Shown here one piece after another: positions 45,244 through 56,417 of a stretch of DNA of 64,000 bases (the first letter of the stretch is position 1; every line of letters begins with the position of its first letter). The position numbers and the translations under genes are program-made. Below the pieces are notes generated by a model. That model did no database searches. It saw only the letters and a program-made list of their open reading frames with translations, and was not told the DNA's origin. The DNA is from Nothophaeocryptopus gaeumannii (lineage: Eukaryota > Ascomycota > Dothideomycetes > Mycosphaerellales > Mycosphaerellaceae): NCBI GenBank assembly GCA_031771865.1, contig JASISA010000025.1:3472001-3536000 (forward strand). Direction: 5' to 3'.

Positions 45244-46783
45244 ATGGAAGAGCATGAGCAAGCAGTCAAGGGCATAGCATCAAGGGTGACCTCGTTCTAT
45301 GAAAGAAAGATTCCCTTTCGCCTGTATCATGGTATGTCTTCCGCAGAATCACGAATTAAATGGTCGTCTCTCCTTCTGACGATCCTCAGGCTCCACCAAT
45401 ACGACCCAGACACGCAAGATCGACCCTAACAGGGTAGTCGACACCAGCAAACTGAACCATGTCTTCAACATTGATACCCAGAAGATGACTTGTTCAGCTG
45501 AGCCGAATGTTGCGATGGATGAGTTGGTCGATGCTGTTTTGCCTTACGGACTACTACCGCCCGTGGTAATGGAGTTCCCAGGAATCACAGTCGGTGGCGG
45601 CTTTGCTGGGACTGCAGGGGAGAGTTCGGGATTCAAATATGGCTTCTTCGACTGCATCGTTAACAGGATTGAGATGGTCCTGCCTAATGGTGAGGTTGTG
45701 AGAGCCTCCCGAACGGAACGAGAAGACCTTTTCTCGGGCGCAGCTGGAAGCTTTGGAACTCTAGGAGTCGCGACTCTCTTCGAGCTTCAATTGATCCCAG
45801 CCAAGCGATATGTCGAGATGACATACCATCCTGTATCAAGTGTTGCCGAAGCGCTTTCTACTCTGGACACAGTCACCAAAGATCAGTCGCTGGACTATGT
45901 TGATGGCATCCAGTACAGCATGAACAAGGGTATCATTGTCACCGGGCGACTCACCGATACGATCGCCCCTGGTCTCAAGCTGCAACACTTCTCTCGTCCG
46001 CAAGATGACTGGTTCTACGTTCACGTCGATAAAATTACTGGGAAATCGATCGAGGAAATCAAGGAAGTCACTCCAGTCAAAGACTACCTATTCCGCTATG
46101 ACCGCGGAGCCTTCTGGACAGGCAAATACGCCTACGACTACTTCCTCACGCCTTTCAATCGCATCACACGCTTCCTGCTCGATTACTTCATGCACACCCG
46201 CGTGATGTACCATGCTCTCCACGCATCCGGCCACGCAAGCAAATACATCGTTCAAGACCTGCTTCTTCCCCGAAGTACCGCCCAGGAATTCATACAGTTC
46301 GTTAACGACAACTACGGCTTCTGGCCACTCTGGCTCTGTCCTCTCAAGAAAGGCCAACAAGTCTCCCTCCGCCCCCGTCTCGGCGACGACAAGTCCGACT
46401 CCTTCGTCAACGTCGGGGTCTGGGGTCCAGGCTCAGCCAATTTCTCCGAATTCATTGCCCAAAATCGCAAGCTCGAGCAGAAGCTTCGCGAATTGGGCGG
46501 GATTAAATGGCTCTATGCCCAGGCTTTCTACACGGAAAATGAGTTCTGGTCGATCTATGACAAGCAATGGTACGATGCGCTGAGGGAAAAGTACAATGCC
46601 ACGTATCTGCCGAATGTGTATGAGAAGGTGCGGGTGGATTTGAGTAAGGCTGCTGGGAGGTTTGATACGAGTACATGGGTTGGTTGGGGGAAGAGTTTGG
46701 TTTGGGGAGTTTGGCCTGTGAGTGGGGTCTATGGCGTGTTGAAGACGTTGTTTGAGAGGGAGTATCTTCTGGCTAAGAAATGA
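45244..46783 (+). CDS. DHCR24-like FAD-binding delta(24)-sterol reductase family protein
   Basis: Two exons, 45244-45331 and 45390-46783, give 493 residues. The 58-nt intron (GTATGT/TCAG) restores RLYHGSTNTTQTRKI. The FAD-binding PCMH fold is seen from PNVAMDELVDAVLPYGLLPP through PGITVGGGFAGTAGESSGF, FFDCIVNRIEMVLPNGEVV and GAAGSFGTLGVATLFEL, typical of DHCR24/DIMINUTO proteins. The C-terminal substrate half contains KKGQQVSLRPRLG, LPNVYEKVRVDLS and a hydrophobic end. In animals and plants such enzymes reduce the sterol side-chain double bond at C24. Most ascomycetes alkylate C24 instead, so the substrate here is uncertain and need not be a sterol intermediate of ergosterol synthesis. The neighbour 0.55 kb upstream makes sphingoid bases, a possible lipid theme. 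Confidence 0.88.
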
Positions 46784-47516
46784 GGTGGACGCCACCGCGA
46801 GCCTTGATGGACGTGTTGTCGAATGATTGTCAACTAAAAGCTCCCTGTGCGCCTCAAGCTCCTATTAGCCATACCTAACCCTATGTACCTATTCTTGAGG
46901 ATCTTCAAGCGTTGTTGATCCCCTAGCTAGCAACATCCAATGTCTCAAAAAAAACTCCTGGGGTCTTGGTAAATCGGACTTGCTCGCAACTCTGTAGCTC
47001 TCCTAAAACCCGATCTTCGGACTTTGGCTTGGCGGGAGATATGTGGCTTGGTCTGCATGATTGTTGATCGAGAAAGTTACTATTCACTATCAGTGAACCC
47101 TGGAGCAATGCCGACGATGCCGATGCTCGAGCAAAGCAAAATTAAGTAAAAGCTTCGGCGATACGACGCGACATAATCCTAATGCGTCCATGCCGCTTTT
47201 TCTAACGCGCACTACTACAAACGTACTGTACAGTATACGGAATCATACCATGACTTCTGTCTCTTCATGTCAGACTACTGCAGTACCAGCACATATATAG
47301 TTTAGCTGTAGCATACTTCGTCTGCGTTACGGGTTGCGTATGCTTCACATATACATCGATAGTCTGAAATATAGTCTGCGAGTTTGGGAGCTCGGTAGTT
47401 CTTTTTGCGGTTTTGCTCGGCAGCCGGGTCGTACGGCTTGCCGAAGGCGACTTTATTGAGTGTAGAATTATGTTCTAGAGTATATCGCCCGCGACGGTCT
47501 AGATATTGTCTCTACC
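46784..47516. other. Convergent AT-rich intergenic region
   Basis: This separates the 3' ends of the DHCR24-like (+) and pectin methylesterase (-) genes. The part from about 47100 to 47400 is TpA-rich, with several short palindromes such as GTACTGTACAGTAT. No gene or intact mobile element is seen. It resembles the decayed stretch at 22.7-23.5 kb in composition. Confidence 0.45.
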
Positions 47517-48515
47517 TCATGCCAGATACTCCGAATCCACCCAGCTCGCAGTAGCATACCCGCTACCCAACACATCCGCAATCGCTACAGGCTCACTCAA
47601 CGTCTCGGCAAAACTGGCTCTGGTACCCTCACTCCCAGCACCGGTATTGTCGTACTCAGCAAACGTGACACCACTTGTTCTCTCATCATCGCTATTCCAG
47701 ATAGCCCACCCTGCCGAGTTGATCACATCACTCAGCATACAGTCCTGATATGCCACGCGAGCATACTCCCTCCACGGCCTGCCGAGATAGAAAGCCCCAG
47801 CTTCAACAGTAATTCCCGAAGCTGCAGCGACGGACGAGTTATTGATGACATAGTAGCTATCACTTGTCGAAGAGTCTCGTCCAGAAGCGACGATGTAGCC
47901 TGTAGAGGCGGCGAGAACGCCAAGATCGCATTGTTCGAACCAGACCTGTCCCTCTTCTCCGAAAATGAAATCTGTGGCTCCTTCGATATAATTCTTGGCA
48001 TACAGCTGCGTGCCGGTCTCCGCGAGCACAGTGTCCTGAAACCCTTTGAATTGGCAGGCATAGTAGCCTTGTTCCGTGGCGTACGCGGACAGAGCGAGAG
48101 CCTGGCTTCCGTCTCCGTAGCTATTGACAACGTTGACGTTGTACAGTTTGAAGTTGCTGGTATGAACGCGGAGGGTGGCTGTGAGATCGTCGGTGTCTTG
48201 GGTTTTCTGGCTTCCGGCAGCGGTTAGGATGACTTCGTTGGAGGAGTAGGAGATTGTGTCTGAGGTGGAGCCGTAGATTGTGAGAGCGCCGCTAAGCGAA
48301 TCGACGAAGACTTGTTCGGAGTAGGTGCCTGGTTCGATGAAGATGATCTGTTCGTCGGTGGAGGATGTTGAGAGGGCGTCAACGGCGTCCTGGATAGTCG
48401 AGTATGCATCTCCAGTAGCATTCTTGCTGACGACGAGTGCCCCATCGGGTGCTGTCGTCCGGCTGGCACATGCTGCCAACTGGGTGAGACCCAGGAAGAG
48501 AGCGAGTGACTTCAT
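47517..48515 (-). CDS. Secreted pectin methylesterase (carbohydrate esterase family 8)
   Basis: Single exon, 332 residues. A signal peptide (KSLALFLGLTQLAACAS) precedes the mature enzyme. The parallel beta-helix family blocks are present: YSTIQDAVDAL, FIEPGTYSEQV, GFQDTV (catalytic Asp near 160), ATDFIFGEEGQVWFEQC (second Asp near 180) and YLGRPWREYARV (substrate-binding Arg and Trp near 245). The enzyme removes methyl groups from plant homogalacturonan outside the cell, preparing it for polygalacturonases and pectate lyases. This points to a plant-associated or litter-degrading life. No other pectin enzyme is close by. It faces a 4.6-kb gene-poor stretch at its 5' side. Confidence 0.96.
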   Translation of the reverse strand: MKSLALFLGLTQLAACASRTTAPDGALVVSKNATGDAYSTIQDAVDALSTSSTDEQIIFIEPGTYSEQVFVDSLSGALTIYGSTSDTISYSSNEVILTAAGSQKTQDTDDLTATLRVHTSNFKLYNVNVVNSYGDGSQALALSAYATEQGYYACQFKGFQDTVLAETGTQLYAKNYIEGATDFIFGEEGQVWFEQCDLGVLAASTGYIVASGRDSSTSDSYYVINNSSVAAASGITVEAGAFYLGRPWREYARVAYQDCMLSDVINSAGWAIWNSDDERTSGVTFAEYDNTGAGSEGTRASFAETLSEPVAIADVLGSGYATASWVDSEYLA

Positions 48516-51500
48516 CTTATTTCGTTGAAGAATGAAAGGGTAACCTCAAGTCCGGTCTTACTTTTCCCAGAGCAAATCCGCTGGTAACGAATGTAGTAAA
48601 ATGTGTGAACGGCCAGCGTCCGCCTGGGAAATATCGAAAAATGTAGATGAGATGCTTTCACAGCAGCCAGAAGACCAACGTATGTATTCTTCCGGTCGAA
48701 ACACACCTACCCCTTTCGATGCTGCTCCCCGTCACAAGCGAGATGACGGCGCCAGTGCAATAGCTAGGAACGCGTGCTTCAATATATTTTCCATCACTAC
48801 GTGTGGTTGCTCCGAGGACGTGCCATACAATCGCACGTTTCTTGGCTGCTGGTGTCGCGAATATAGTGATGGGTCCCACTCATCCCATGCTCTTTGGAAA
48901 CAGTAGTTCCAGACCATGCTCATTGCGCCGATGGTGCTGATGCTGAAGAGGAAGCATAATACTGCGTGTGATGTTGTCAAAAGCGCGACATAATTGCGCT
49001 GTTCCGCGATCTAGGACGGCTGCGCTTAGGACGCAACGAAGTCAGCTTGATCACATTGAGATCAGTGACCGCGAGCCCAGGTCAGCAACGCTTCGAACAC
49101 ATCCGAGTGAGGAGGATATAACTGGTTGCAACTCGCTCCTCTCCAACCAAATTCGACTATATGCTGAACGCGGATGTCGCAAGTCGCAGCATAGAGTGTG
49201 GTCGGGCAGGAGACAGAGTCAGAGGAAATTCTCCCACCTTATAATGCATTACACGCTTCTGTGAGGCATTTCGTGCATTGAGAGACATAACTGTGCGGCG
49301 AATTGGCCGGCAATGGGTTCTGATGCCGTCCCTTGATCGTACTGTTCAGCAATCGTTCCACTGTACTTGTTAGTCTATCAGCATCGTCTGCGCCGCAGAT
49401 GAGCAACTGTTCTCCTCGGTATGAATTCGGATCTACCCCATGCGGTATCCACGGAAGATCCGGTATGGAGCATACCTAAGTTGTCTTCGGGTTATCCTGT
49501 GCCATTCGCTTGTGATAGAATGTTTGTCAACAAGGCAAACTTTACGTACGTGCTGATCGCTCAATGCCTGTCGCCTCGATACTTGTTGGAAGCTTGGCCA
49601 AAAGCTCTACCATAGTAGTTGGATGATGGAATCAACTCAGCCATGGACGTCAACGAGAGATGTCCAGACGCTGACACACCGACTGAAGTGTTGTTGAATG
49701 TGGCATTGCCGACTTATGACGGCACTGGATTCGTCCGTCGGTCGGTGTGATCAGGCAAGACATGGACGGGTTAGGTCAAAGTGGTTTGCAGTGACATAGG
49801 TGCATTCTGAAACGCGTAAGCAGCATAATTTGATTACGAGCGTCCTGTTGGTCATCAATGATATGGCAGCCAAAACTCAAAGACGGACTCGACACGAGGG
49901 CGCTTTACCTGTGAATCCCGCAATACCCTGTTGATAGGGATTGACGAACGATGACTGATGTTATGTCGATTCTGTCAGACTAGCATGATGACCGTTGCAG
50001 CTCGTGTGGGCGTGGAATCTGGTCTCCCTGAAGGGCTTCAGGATGCAATCAGGGAAGGATGGAGACAGGGGAAGAGAAGGAAGCATCTCCGATATAGATC
50101 CGTCTGCAATCCTCGCACTCGTTGGATTGATCACCGTGGGTCCAAAACTCGAATCCTCGCGTCCCATTCACCGCGGGACAATGTCGATCTGTGGTCCGGA
50201 ATCATGATGCTAGGCCTGCTCACAACGTTTCGTTCTATTACAAAAGCCCGCCTGTGGGAATTTGGCGCGAGCTGGCCGATAAGGCTTCTCGGAAAGCCTG
50301 ACCAATTCGTCTGCTATTCGAGGCTCAAGTGGCTGAGGCCAAAGATGCCAAATTCGGTGGATGGTTTCCTGGCAGACCACTGGATCAGTAATCTTGCCTC
50401 GAACCTCCGAATGAGCCACATCGGGAGGCCTTGCGCACAAGATATTTATTGAGGTGTCGTCTGTGGCCACGAGGTCTACGAGGATAGCTCTTTGTGAGAC
50501 TCCGAGCAAGTGGTAGTGCAACTTCCGGGGCGGGTGCGGGAGTGGTTGTGTGTTATGTCCCATATGGACGGCTTACCACGTGATTAGCAGGGCAAATAGT
50601 CCAGCCTAGCACGAAGTAATCACGATGCTTCCTGCAGCGATGGGCTACCTCGCCTCTGAGTGGTCGGCTCTGCAAAGAGGTTCCTGTCGTGCTACCGCCG
50701 CAGCGGCCAGGCGCTCGCCAGCCTCGCCTCCGCTGCGAGCACACACCGAGCCGAGACCTATAGACCAATTGGGCGCGGTATGAAACTCTCGCTTCAGCTC
50801 CACGCCAGTTGCTGGCGGTAGGGCGTACCGTAGCTTCTTTACGATGCGGACACAGCAGCTCGTGGTGGGTGCGAATATGTCACGTTTGGAGGCTAGATGT
50901 GCGACGGCGAGTGCGAATGAGCAAGGCCCAAAAGGCGGCCAAAGAGAAGCGTGAGGTCGGCTCGAGATGCCTCGGTCCAAAAGTCCTGGCTCGAATTCGC
51001 GCTTTTCCATCAGCCCCCCACAAAGCACACTCTCCTTCTGGCCATCGAGTTTCAACATGCTACCCTATTCGGACCATCAATCCTGCCCTCCGCCCTTTCT
51101 GCCGCCATGAAACTAATCCTCATGAGCGCCAGTTATTCTATGCAGCAATCATCGTCCCGACTGTATGGAGTTGGAGTACGGCTGGGTTGCGCAGAAACGT
51201 GGCTACCTTGCTGCGCGGTTGGGCGTCCGGTATGGCACCTCGCTGGGTACGCGGACTGTACGCGGACACGCCGATCCATCCCACAGCTCGCGTGTCTACC
51301 GTCCACAGACCGCAGAGAACAGTTACTAGGGGCCGGCTCAATTTGGTATCCGCGCGATACGACAGCCACGAGCCACGACAGCTTGAGCTCCTTGAGGGGA
51401 TCCGCAGCACAACCCAACCATTGGCCCCAATCTATAGCCCTCAACGACTTCCTCCTGGAGCCACCAGACGAGGAGGTGGTAACTTGGTCCTGCGCTAGCC

Positions 51501-53197
51501 CTACGATCTGGAAACTAGGAGCAGGATTCTCTAGGATGACAAGAGTTTGCTACTCGGATTGATTCCTGGACACCCTCGCAATAGGCTTCTAACTCCTATC
51601 TTGCTCCTTCGCTAACCCGATGCTGCGGATACACAGCGAATGATCGTCTGCGGTAGTTTGCTTGCAATCATTCGTCTGTATGCACTATTCGAGCAACCTC
51701 GGGATATACCTGTAGTGCGGCTGAGCAATCGCTGCCAAACCAGCTTCGCAGCATTGCCCTCAATAGGGCTTCTGGGCACCGGAAAGTAGGAGGATTGGGG
51801 GCTTGAACCACGGCCCCCACCTGCTTTGAGCAGTGCATTCATGGCGATCGCAGCGAGGAGAAGACGTCTCTTCAGTCGCCAAGAGTCAGCTCATGTTGTA
51901 TACCATTTCTCACTGACAATCCACGTGGCAGATCTCCCTCCCCCTTGCAGTGCCGACCATGAGTGAGCACTTTGTTGCTGGGAGCCGAGTGTATTATTAA
52001 GGTTCTCACACTTACTTACTGCGCAGCCCTACGAATCCACAAAAGGCGTTTGGTGGTGACTGATCGACGGCTAAATGATCTAGTGTGGAGCGGAATCAAC
52101 CGAAAACTGTTCGAGAGCCAATTTGTCGCTACTGTTTGTCAGCGTGTCTTCCTACTACGGTAGCTGTAGGGCTGATGCGACAACGAAGCAATTGCTAAGG
52201 GTGCAATTCCTACGAAACGAGACGGCGGTGAGTGCTTTGCAGACTCGCAGAAAGTTGCAGCGGGGCTCGCTTCGGACGGCAACTCTGAGCGAATTCCAAA
52301 GCAAGATGCGTGATTGCGAGGCGCCAGCCGCCGGAGACTTCTCTCAGGCGGCCAGCAATACTGCCTCTGGGAATGTGCTTCAGAATAAAGACGGTGACCC
52401 AAAACAGCTCTTCTGAATGGCTGTGCTGCTTGCGACTAGCCAAGGCCTCCAAGGTATCATTGCATGCCAACGCTGGTCTGAAACTCGGCCGCTACGTGGA
52501 CTATTATTTGCCAACGCCGAGTTTCGCATTTCTGCTGCCCACGGAAGGTCCGCCGGTCTTGCACTCTGTTGACTCTTGATCCGGCTTCAATTCTGAGCAC
52601 CGGAGCGCAGTGGTATGCTCTTGCGTGGAAGACACCGGCCTTTCGCGATCGCGGAAACGGATTCGTAAAGTCCGTCCCAAGAACACAGAGAGCAACGGAT
52701 GCGCTCGCAGTAGGGATGGTGCGGATACGCGCGCAGTGACGTCCAAGCCCTTCTTCACACCGACCCAGAGGATTGCGCTCGCTCTCGCACACGACTTATG
52801 GCTTCGCCGAGAATAGTCAACACCTTTGTAATCACTCGCGATGCATTCAGCCCTGCCGCATGCGAGGCTCGGTGGCCTTCAGCGCCGAAAGGGAGCCCTG
52901 CATCCGTAGCGCCAAGGAGAGCTACAGCCTACAGACCCCGCGTGCACCCGCCGTATAGCAACCGTCGTGGCAGGGTTCTAGCACACATGGCCTAGCAGCG
53001 GGCTCGCAGGGATCAGTCGTTCCGCCTAGATCCTACGTCTGGCTTGGATGACCTGATCGGAGTGAATATATGGATAGCCTAACGGCCGCCAGCCCATATT
53101 CCTTTCTCCGGTTTCACTGTTACACCTGCCTCTCTATATCACCATCTTCCTCCCCTTGGTGGCACGTCTGCCTCACCATCTCCAGACATCTGATCCA
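48516..53197. other. 4.7-kb gene-poor stretch
   Basis: I find no gene I can support. The most protein-like frame is a short minus-strand one at 48732-48980 (SMVWNYCFQRAWDEWDPSLY), which lacks a good start. Frames of 60-230 codons between 49950 and 52950 overlap on opposite strands, are rich in Arg, Ser and Cys, and carry no motif, as expected from GC-rich noncoding DNA. A CCGTGGTTCAAGCCCCC-like sequence on the minus strand near 51795-51815 mimics a tRNA T-arm, but the other arms are missing. The right end is the promoter of the bZIP gene. The stretch could be a decayed accessory segment; I cannot identify its origin. Confidence 0.45.
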
Positions 53198-54038
53198 ATG
53201 TATGATCAACTAAACATGCAGCGACACTCCAGTTACAGCTATCCGCAGTATCCGGCGACCGGGCCTCAAAAACATTATCCCTCTGCCCACAGCACGAGCA
53301 GCGCTTTCTCTCCCAGCGCGAACCCGAATGAGGACTGGACGAAGATTTCTGATCTGGCAGAGCGAAGGAGAATACAAAACAGAATCGCTCAACGGAATTA
53401 CCGTACGCAACGTGCGGTACTAAATAGTGGACGTGTCATTCTAACACCGTGCAGGCAAGAAGCTAAAGAAGCGACTGGAAGATCTGGAGAGGCGAGCAGG
53501 GTCGAGCTCAGCGTCTCCTGAACAGCAACACGAAGCGCTGCCTCAAACAAACGGAGCTGATCCAGTGCCTCAAAGCTCTGCCGCTCCACGACAACGCTCC
53601 ACGGGTGCTCAAGCCCGAAGAGATCGCACGCCTGACGTCCTCACTCAACAATACGTCCTCCCTTCAGACGACCGAAGCATGTTTTCTCAACAGTTCACTC
53701 GCCAGCTTTCGACCTCACCACCGCCCTTCTCAACCTACGCATCGATTCCAGCGACAGAAGCGATAAGCTACGCTGGATATCCATCGTACTGCGGCACTGG
53801 GATGGATATGCCGATGTACCCATCTTACCTGGCCGCCCCTCAGCAGACATATGGCATGCAAACGATGGTGTCTCCGCCAGTGAAGCAGGAGATGTATGCA
53901 GATGATGAGGTGAATCCCTTCAGTATGAGCTACGCCTCGATGGCCAACACATCCTTCCACGCAAGCATACCGCCCTATGTGAGTAGACCGCCACCATACC
54001 CTCCACGGAGTCACAGTTACCCGACGAATAGTGGCTGA
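53198..54038 (+). CDS. Fungal bZIP transcription factor
   Basis: Two exons, 53198-53402 and 53455-54038, give 262 residues. The basic region is at about residues 55-75 (LAERRRIQNRIAQRNYRKK), with the NRxAQRxxR signature of fungal AP-1-like bZIPs. It is split by the 52-nt intron (GTACGC, CTAAC, GCAG), which divides an Arg codon in the DNA-contacting helix. A short leucine-zipper part (LKKRLEDLERRAGS) follows; it looks weak, with few heptads. The rest is rich in Gln, Ser, Pro and Tyr, ending in PPPYPPRSHSYP. A nuclear DNA-binding regulator is clear; its target is not. Without splicing the frame ends soon after the basic region (53521), so retention would give a truncated factor. ATG 53198 is used because upstream sequence has no in-frame ATG. 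Confidence 0.87.
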
Positions 54039-55321
54039 TCTCAAAGCCAGACACCACCTCTCTCGGACTCATCTGAACAATGGGCAGCTGGCTCTCCCCC
54101 AGAATATCCCAGGACGCCAGCCTCATTACCAGCCACACCACCACTTTTCGACCACGTATAGATAGATGACCACGCGTGCATCGATGGACTCTCGCTGCAA
54201 GGCGACTTTGGACAGGCGGCACTTTGTGTCATTAGCATGATGTTTTGATGGATTTGCACAGTTTCAGCGATGGAGTTTGGGCGATGAATTAGAGGGCGAT
54301 CTCGCCAATGGGAGGACTTTGGGAACGCTTTGTCGTATTTGGGCGGCACGATGTCGCTGTGCCTTTGTTGCTGTAGCTTCTGGCACTCACATCACTCTCG
54401 CTGCGAGGTGACCTCAACGGTTGAGGATGAGCTATCTTGGAGGGTTCGGAGGGAGCTTCGCCATAGGACGCGACGCAAGCTTGCTAAGAACAGAGTTCAG
54501 TCCTAAAATGCAAATCGAAGTATTGTCTACGGTATATGTTACGCGCGCGGCAGATGTTTCACCCTAACGACACCAAACGAAGCATCCTGGTCTCCGTATT
54601 GTTGATGGAGCAAGTTACCCTGTTTGGCAAACCGCACGCCCTATTCACCTACTAGCCCCTTCCTCCATTCTGGCTAGTTTGGAGGGCTCGAGGTGGCAGT
54701 GAACAGCCCAGTCCCGCACTCATAATCTGCTCATCGCATTAATAATAAGATGTGGTAAGTCGTCTTTATGTGAAATGCATGCGAAGCTCGCCAGACGATC
54801 TCCGGCTGTAGCGGAGCCCGTGGACAATAATACCTTGCTCCTTCTACCGTGCTGGTCAGGGCCGCTCAGGATGGATTATTGAAGTGCGAGCCAGCACACA
54901 AAACGATCGTCGACCGGTTTGCGCTTCCGCCGCACTAGCCTCAGGACATACCTTCCGGTCGTCGATCATATATGGCTGTTGTGAGTATCCAAGATGCGAG
55001 CCATTCGGGTTTTGCTACGAACGCATGCCGAGGCTCGATTTCCGCATCGAATCTCGCGATTCTATGTTCGACCAGCAATTACCCTAAAAGGCGCAATTGC
55101 GGGTTTGACAGAAAGCCTGTCGTTGATGGTCTAGCCAGGACCCTTCCTCGTAGAACTTTGCCGTCCAAGACTTTCTTCCCAGAGGCTCGTTTCCCGCCCA
55201 GGACTTGGCGGACAATGGGCGGCGTGGCGGCGCCGGCGTGCCGGACACCGCGCCTTCCGCACGGAAAGCATGGAAGCTTGGAAGTCAGACACGACACAAA
55301 CAACAACAACACAGCATCAAC
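54039..55321. other. Intergenic region
   Basis: No supported gene between the bZIP and CIA30-domain genes. Open frames at 54884-55393 overlap on both strands without motifs. The last 60 bases (CAAACAACAACAACACAGC) form an unstructured A/C-rich leader before the ATG at 55322. Confidence 0.5.
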
Positions 55322-56417
55322 ATGGCATCGATGACGAATTCCGACAAGAAGCAGCTCACTCTGTTCGGTGACAGCAAGCAAGTCATTGATCAAGCAAGCA
55401 CATGACCAAGAACGTCGCTAACACATTTCCAGAGGCTGGCACTCGGCCGATTGGAAAGCGTCGGATGACCGAGTCCGTGGCGGCAAAAGTCAAGTGAGTG
55501 CTGGTTTTACGCTAGATTCTTACAAAGAATCGCCAAAGACCTATAGGGCGTGTACTGATTCGTTATGGGCATAGTCCTATTTGGAGTGTTCCGACGATAT
55601 CGGCAGATTCCGTGGAAACTTGGACATCAAGACATTAGGAGGAGCGGGATTCGCAAGCCAGAGGACGACTGGCGAGGATCGCGAATGGGACCTTTCAGAC
55701 TACGCAGGCATCGAAATCTGCATAGCGAAAGGAGACAGTAAGTGCCAAGTTTTGCTTGAGTAGACGTGTTGCCCAATGTAGCAGTCGCTGTTGGATCCTG
55801 GCCCATGCGGAGGACGCCGCTAATCTTAGCCCACAGAAAAGCGATATACATTCAACTTGAAGGATGAGCTCCTTCCCGTGGATCAAGACACTGGAAGGGA
55901 GCAGTCCTCTATCTCGTACGAGTGCGACTTCGAGCTGCCTTCGCAGGCAGAACCAGGGCATACGTACGATCGGAAGGTCTTCATCCCTTGGAGTAGCTTG
56001 AACGCCACGTATCGCGGACGGATCAAGAAAGACGCAAAGCCCATCGACTTGAAGAAAGTCAAGCGGCTCAGCATAATGATGCGAAGCTTCTTCGGCACGC
56101 AGGAGGGAGACTTCTCCTTATCAATGCGCTCGATCTGCGCTTTGCCCAAAGCGCCTTCGCACGATGAGGAAATTGCTGTCGTCGAGCCCGGCGCCTTGGA
56201 GAAGGGCCACGGCGGCGTTCGCAGCAGCAACCCTGGGTCGGCGGCTCCTGTGAGTGCGATGTGGATACCCAATGAACTTACACAGCTGACTGATGTTCTA
56301 ACCCAGGGTCGCGTGCAGAGTCGCAACGCTTACCTATTTATTGGTGCTATGTGTCTGGTCGCAGTATATTTCCTGAGTGGGAAAGTATCGACGATGGTGT
56401 GTGGCCGTATGTCGTGA
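55322..56417 (+). CDS. CIA30-domain (NDUFAF1-like) protein with C-terminal membrane anchor
   Basis: Five exons, 55322-55377, 55433-55493, 55575-55737, 55837-56249 and 56307-56417, give 267 residues. The CIA30 fold is seen in GWHSADWKASDDRVRGGKSQ, SYLECSDDIGRFRGNLDIK, GGAGFASQRTT, DLSDYAGIEICIAKGD, KRYTFNLKDELLP and FIPWSSLNATYRGR. In animals CIA30/NDUFAF1 helps assemble mitochondrial complex I. Here there is no clear presequence, and the end carries a membrane segment (NAYLFIGAMCLVAVYFLSG), so location and role may differ. Intron 1 is only in phase with a GC donor (GCAAGT, 55 nt, CTAAC, CCAG). Introns 2 and 3 are GTGAGT (81 nt) and GTAAGT (99 nt). Intron 4 (57 nt, GTGAGT, TTCTAAC) is in frame and stop-free, so a retained form would lengthen the linker before the anchor. 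Confidence 0.83.

Noticed and set aside
37800..48515. Secondary-metabolite or sugar-utilisation gene cluster
   Set aside because: No polyketide, peptide or terpene synthase, no cluster regulator and no permease; the enzymes belong to unrelated pathways.
51770..51860. tRNA-like T-arm on the minus strand (GTGGTTCAAGCCCCC)
   Set aside because: No matching D-arm or 7-base anticodon loop; the adjacent stem has only a 5-base loop, and the acceptor ends do not pair.
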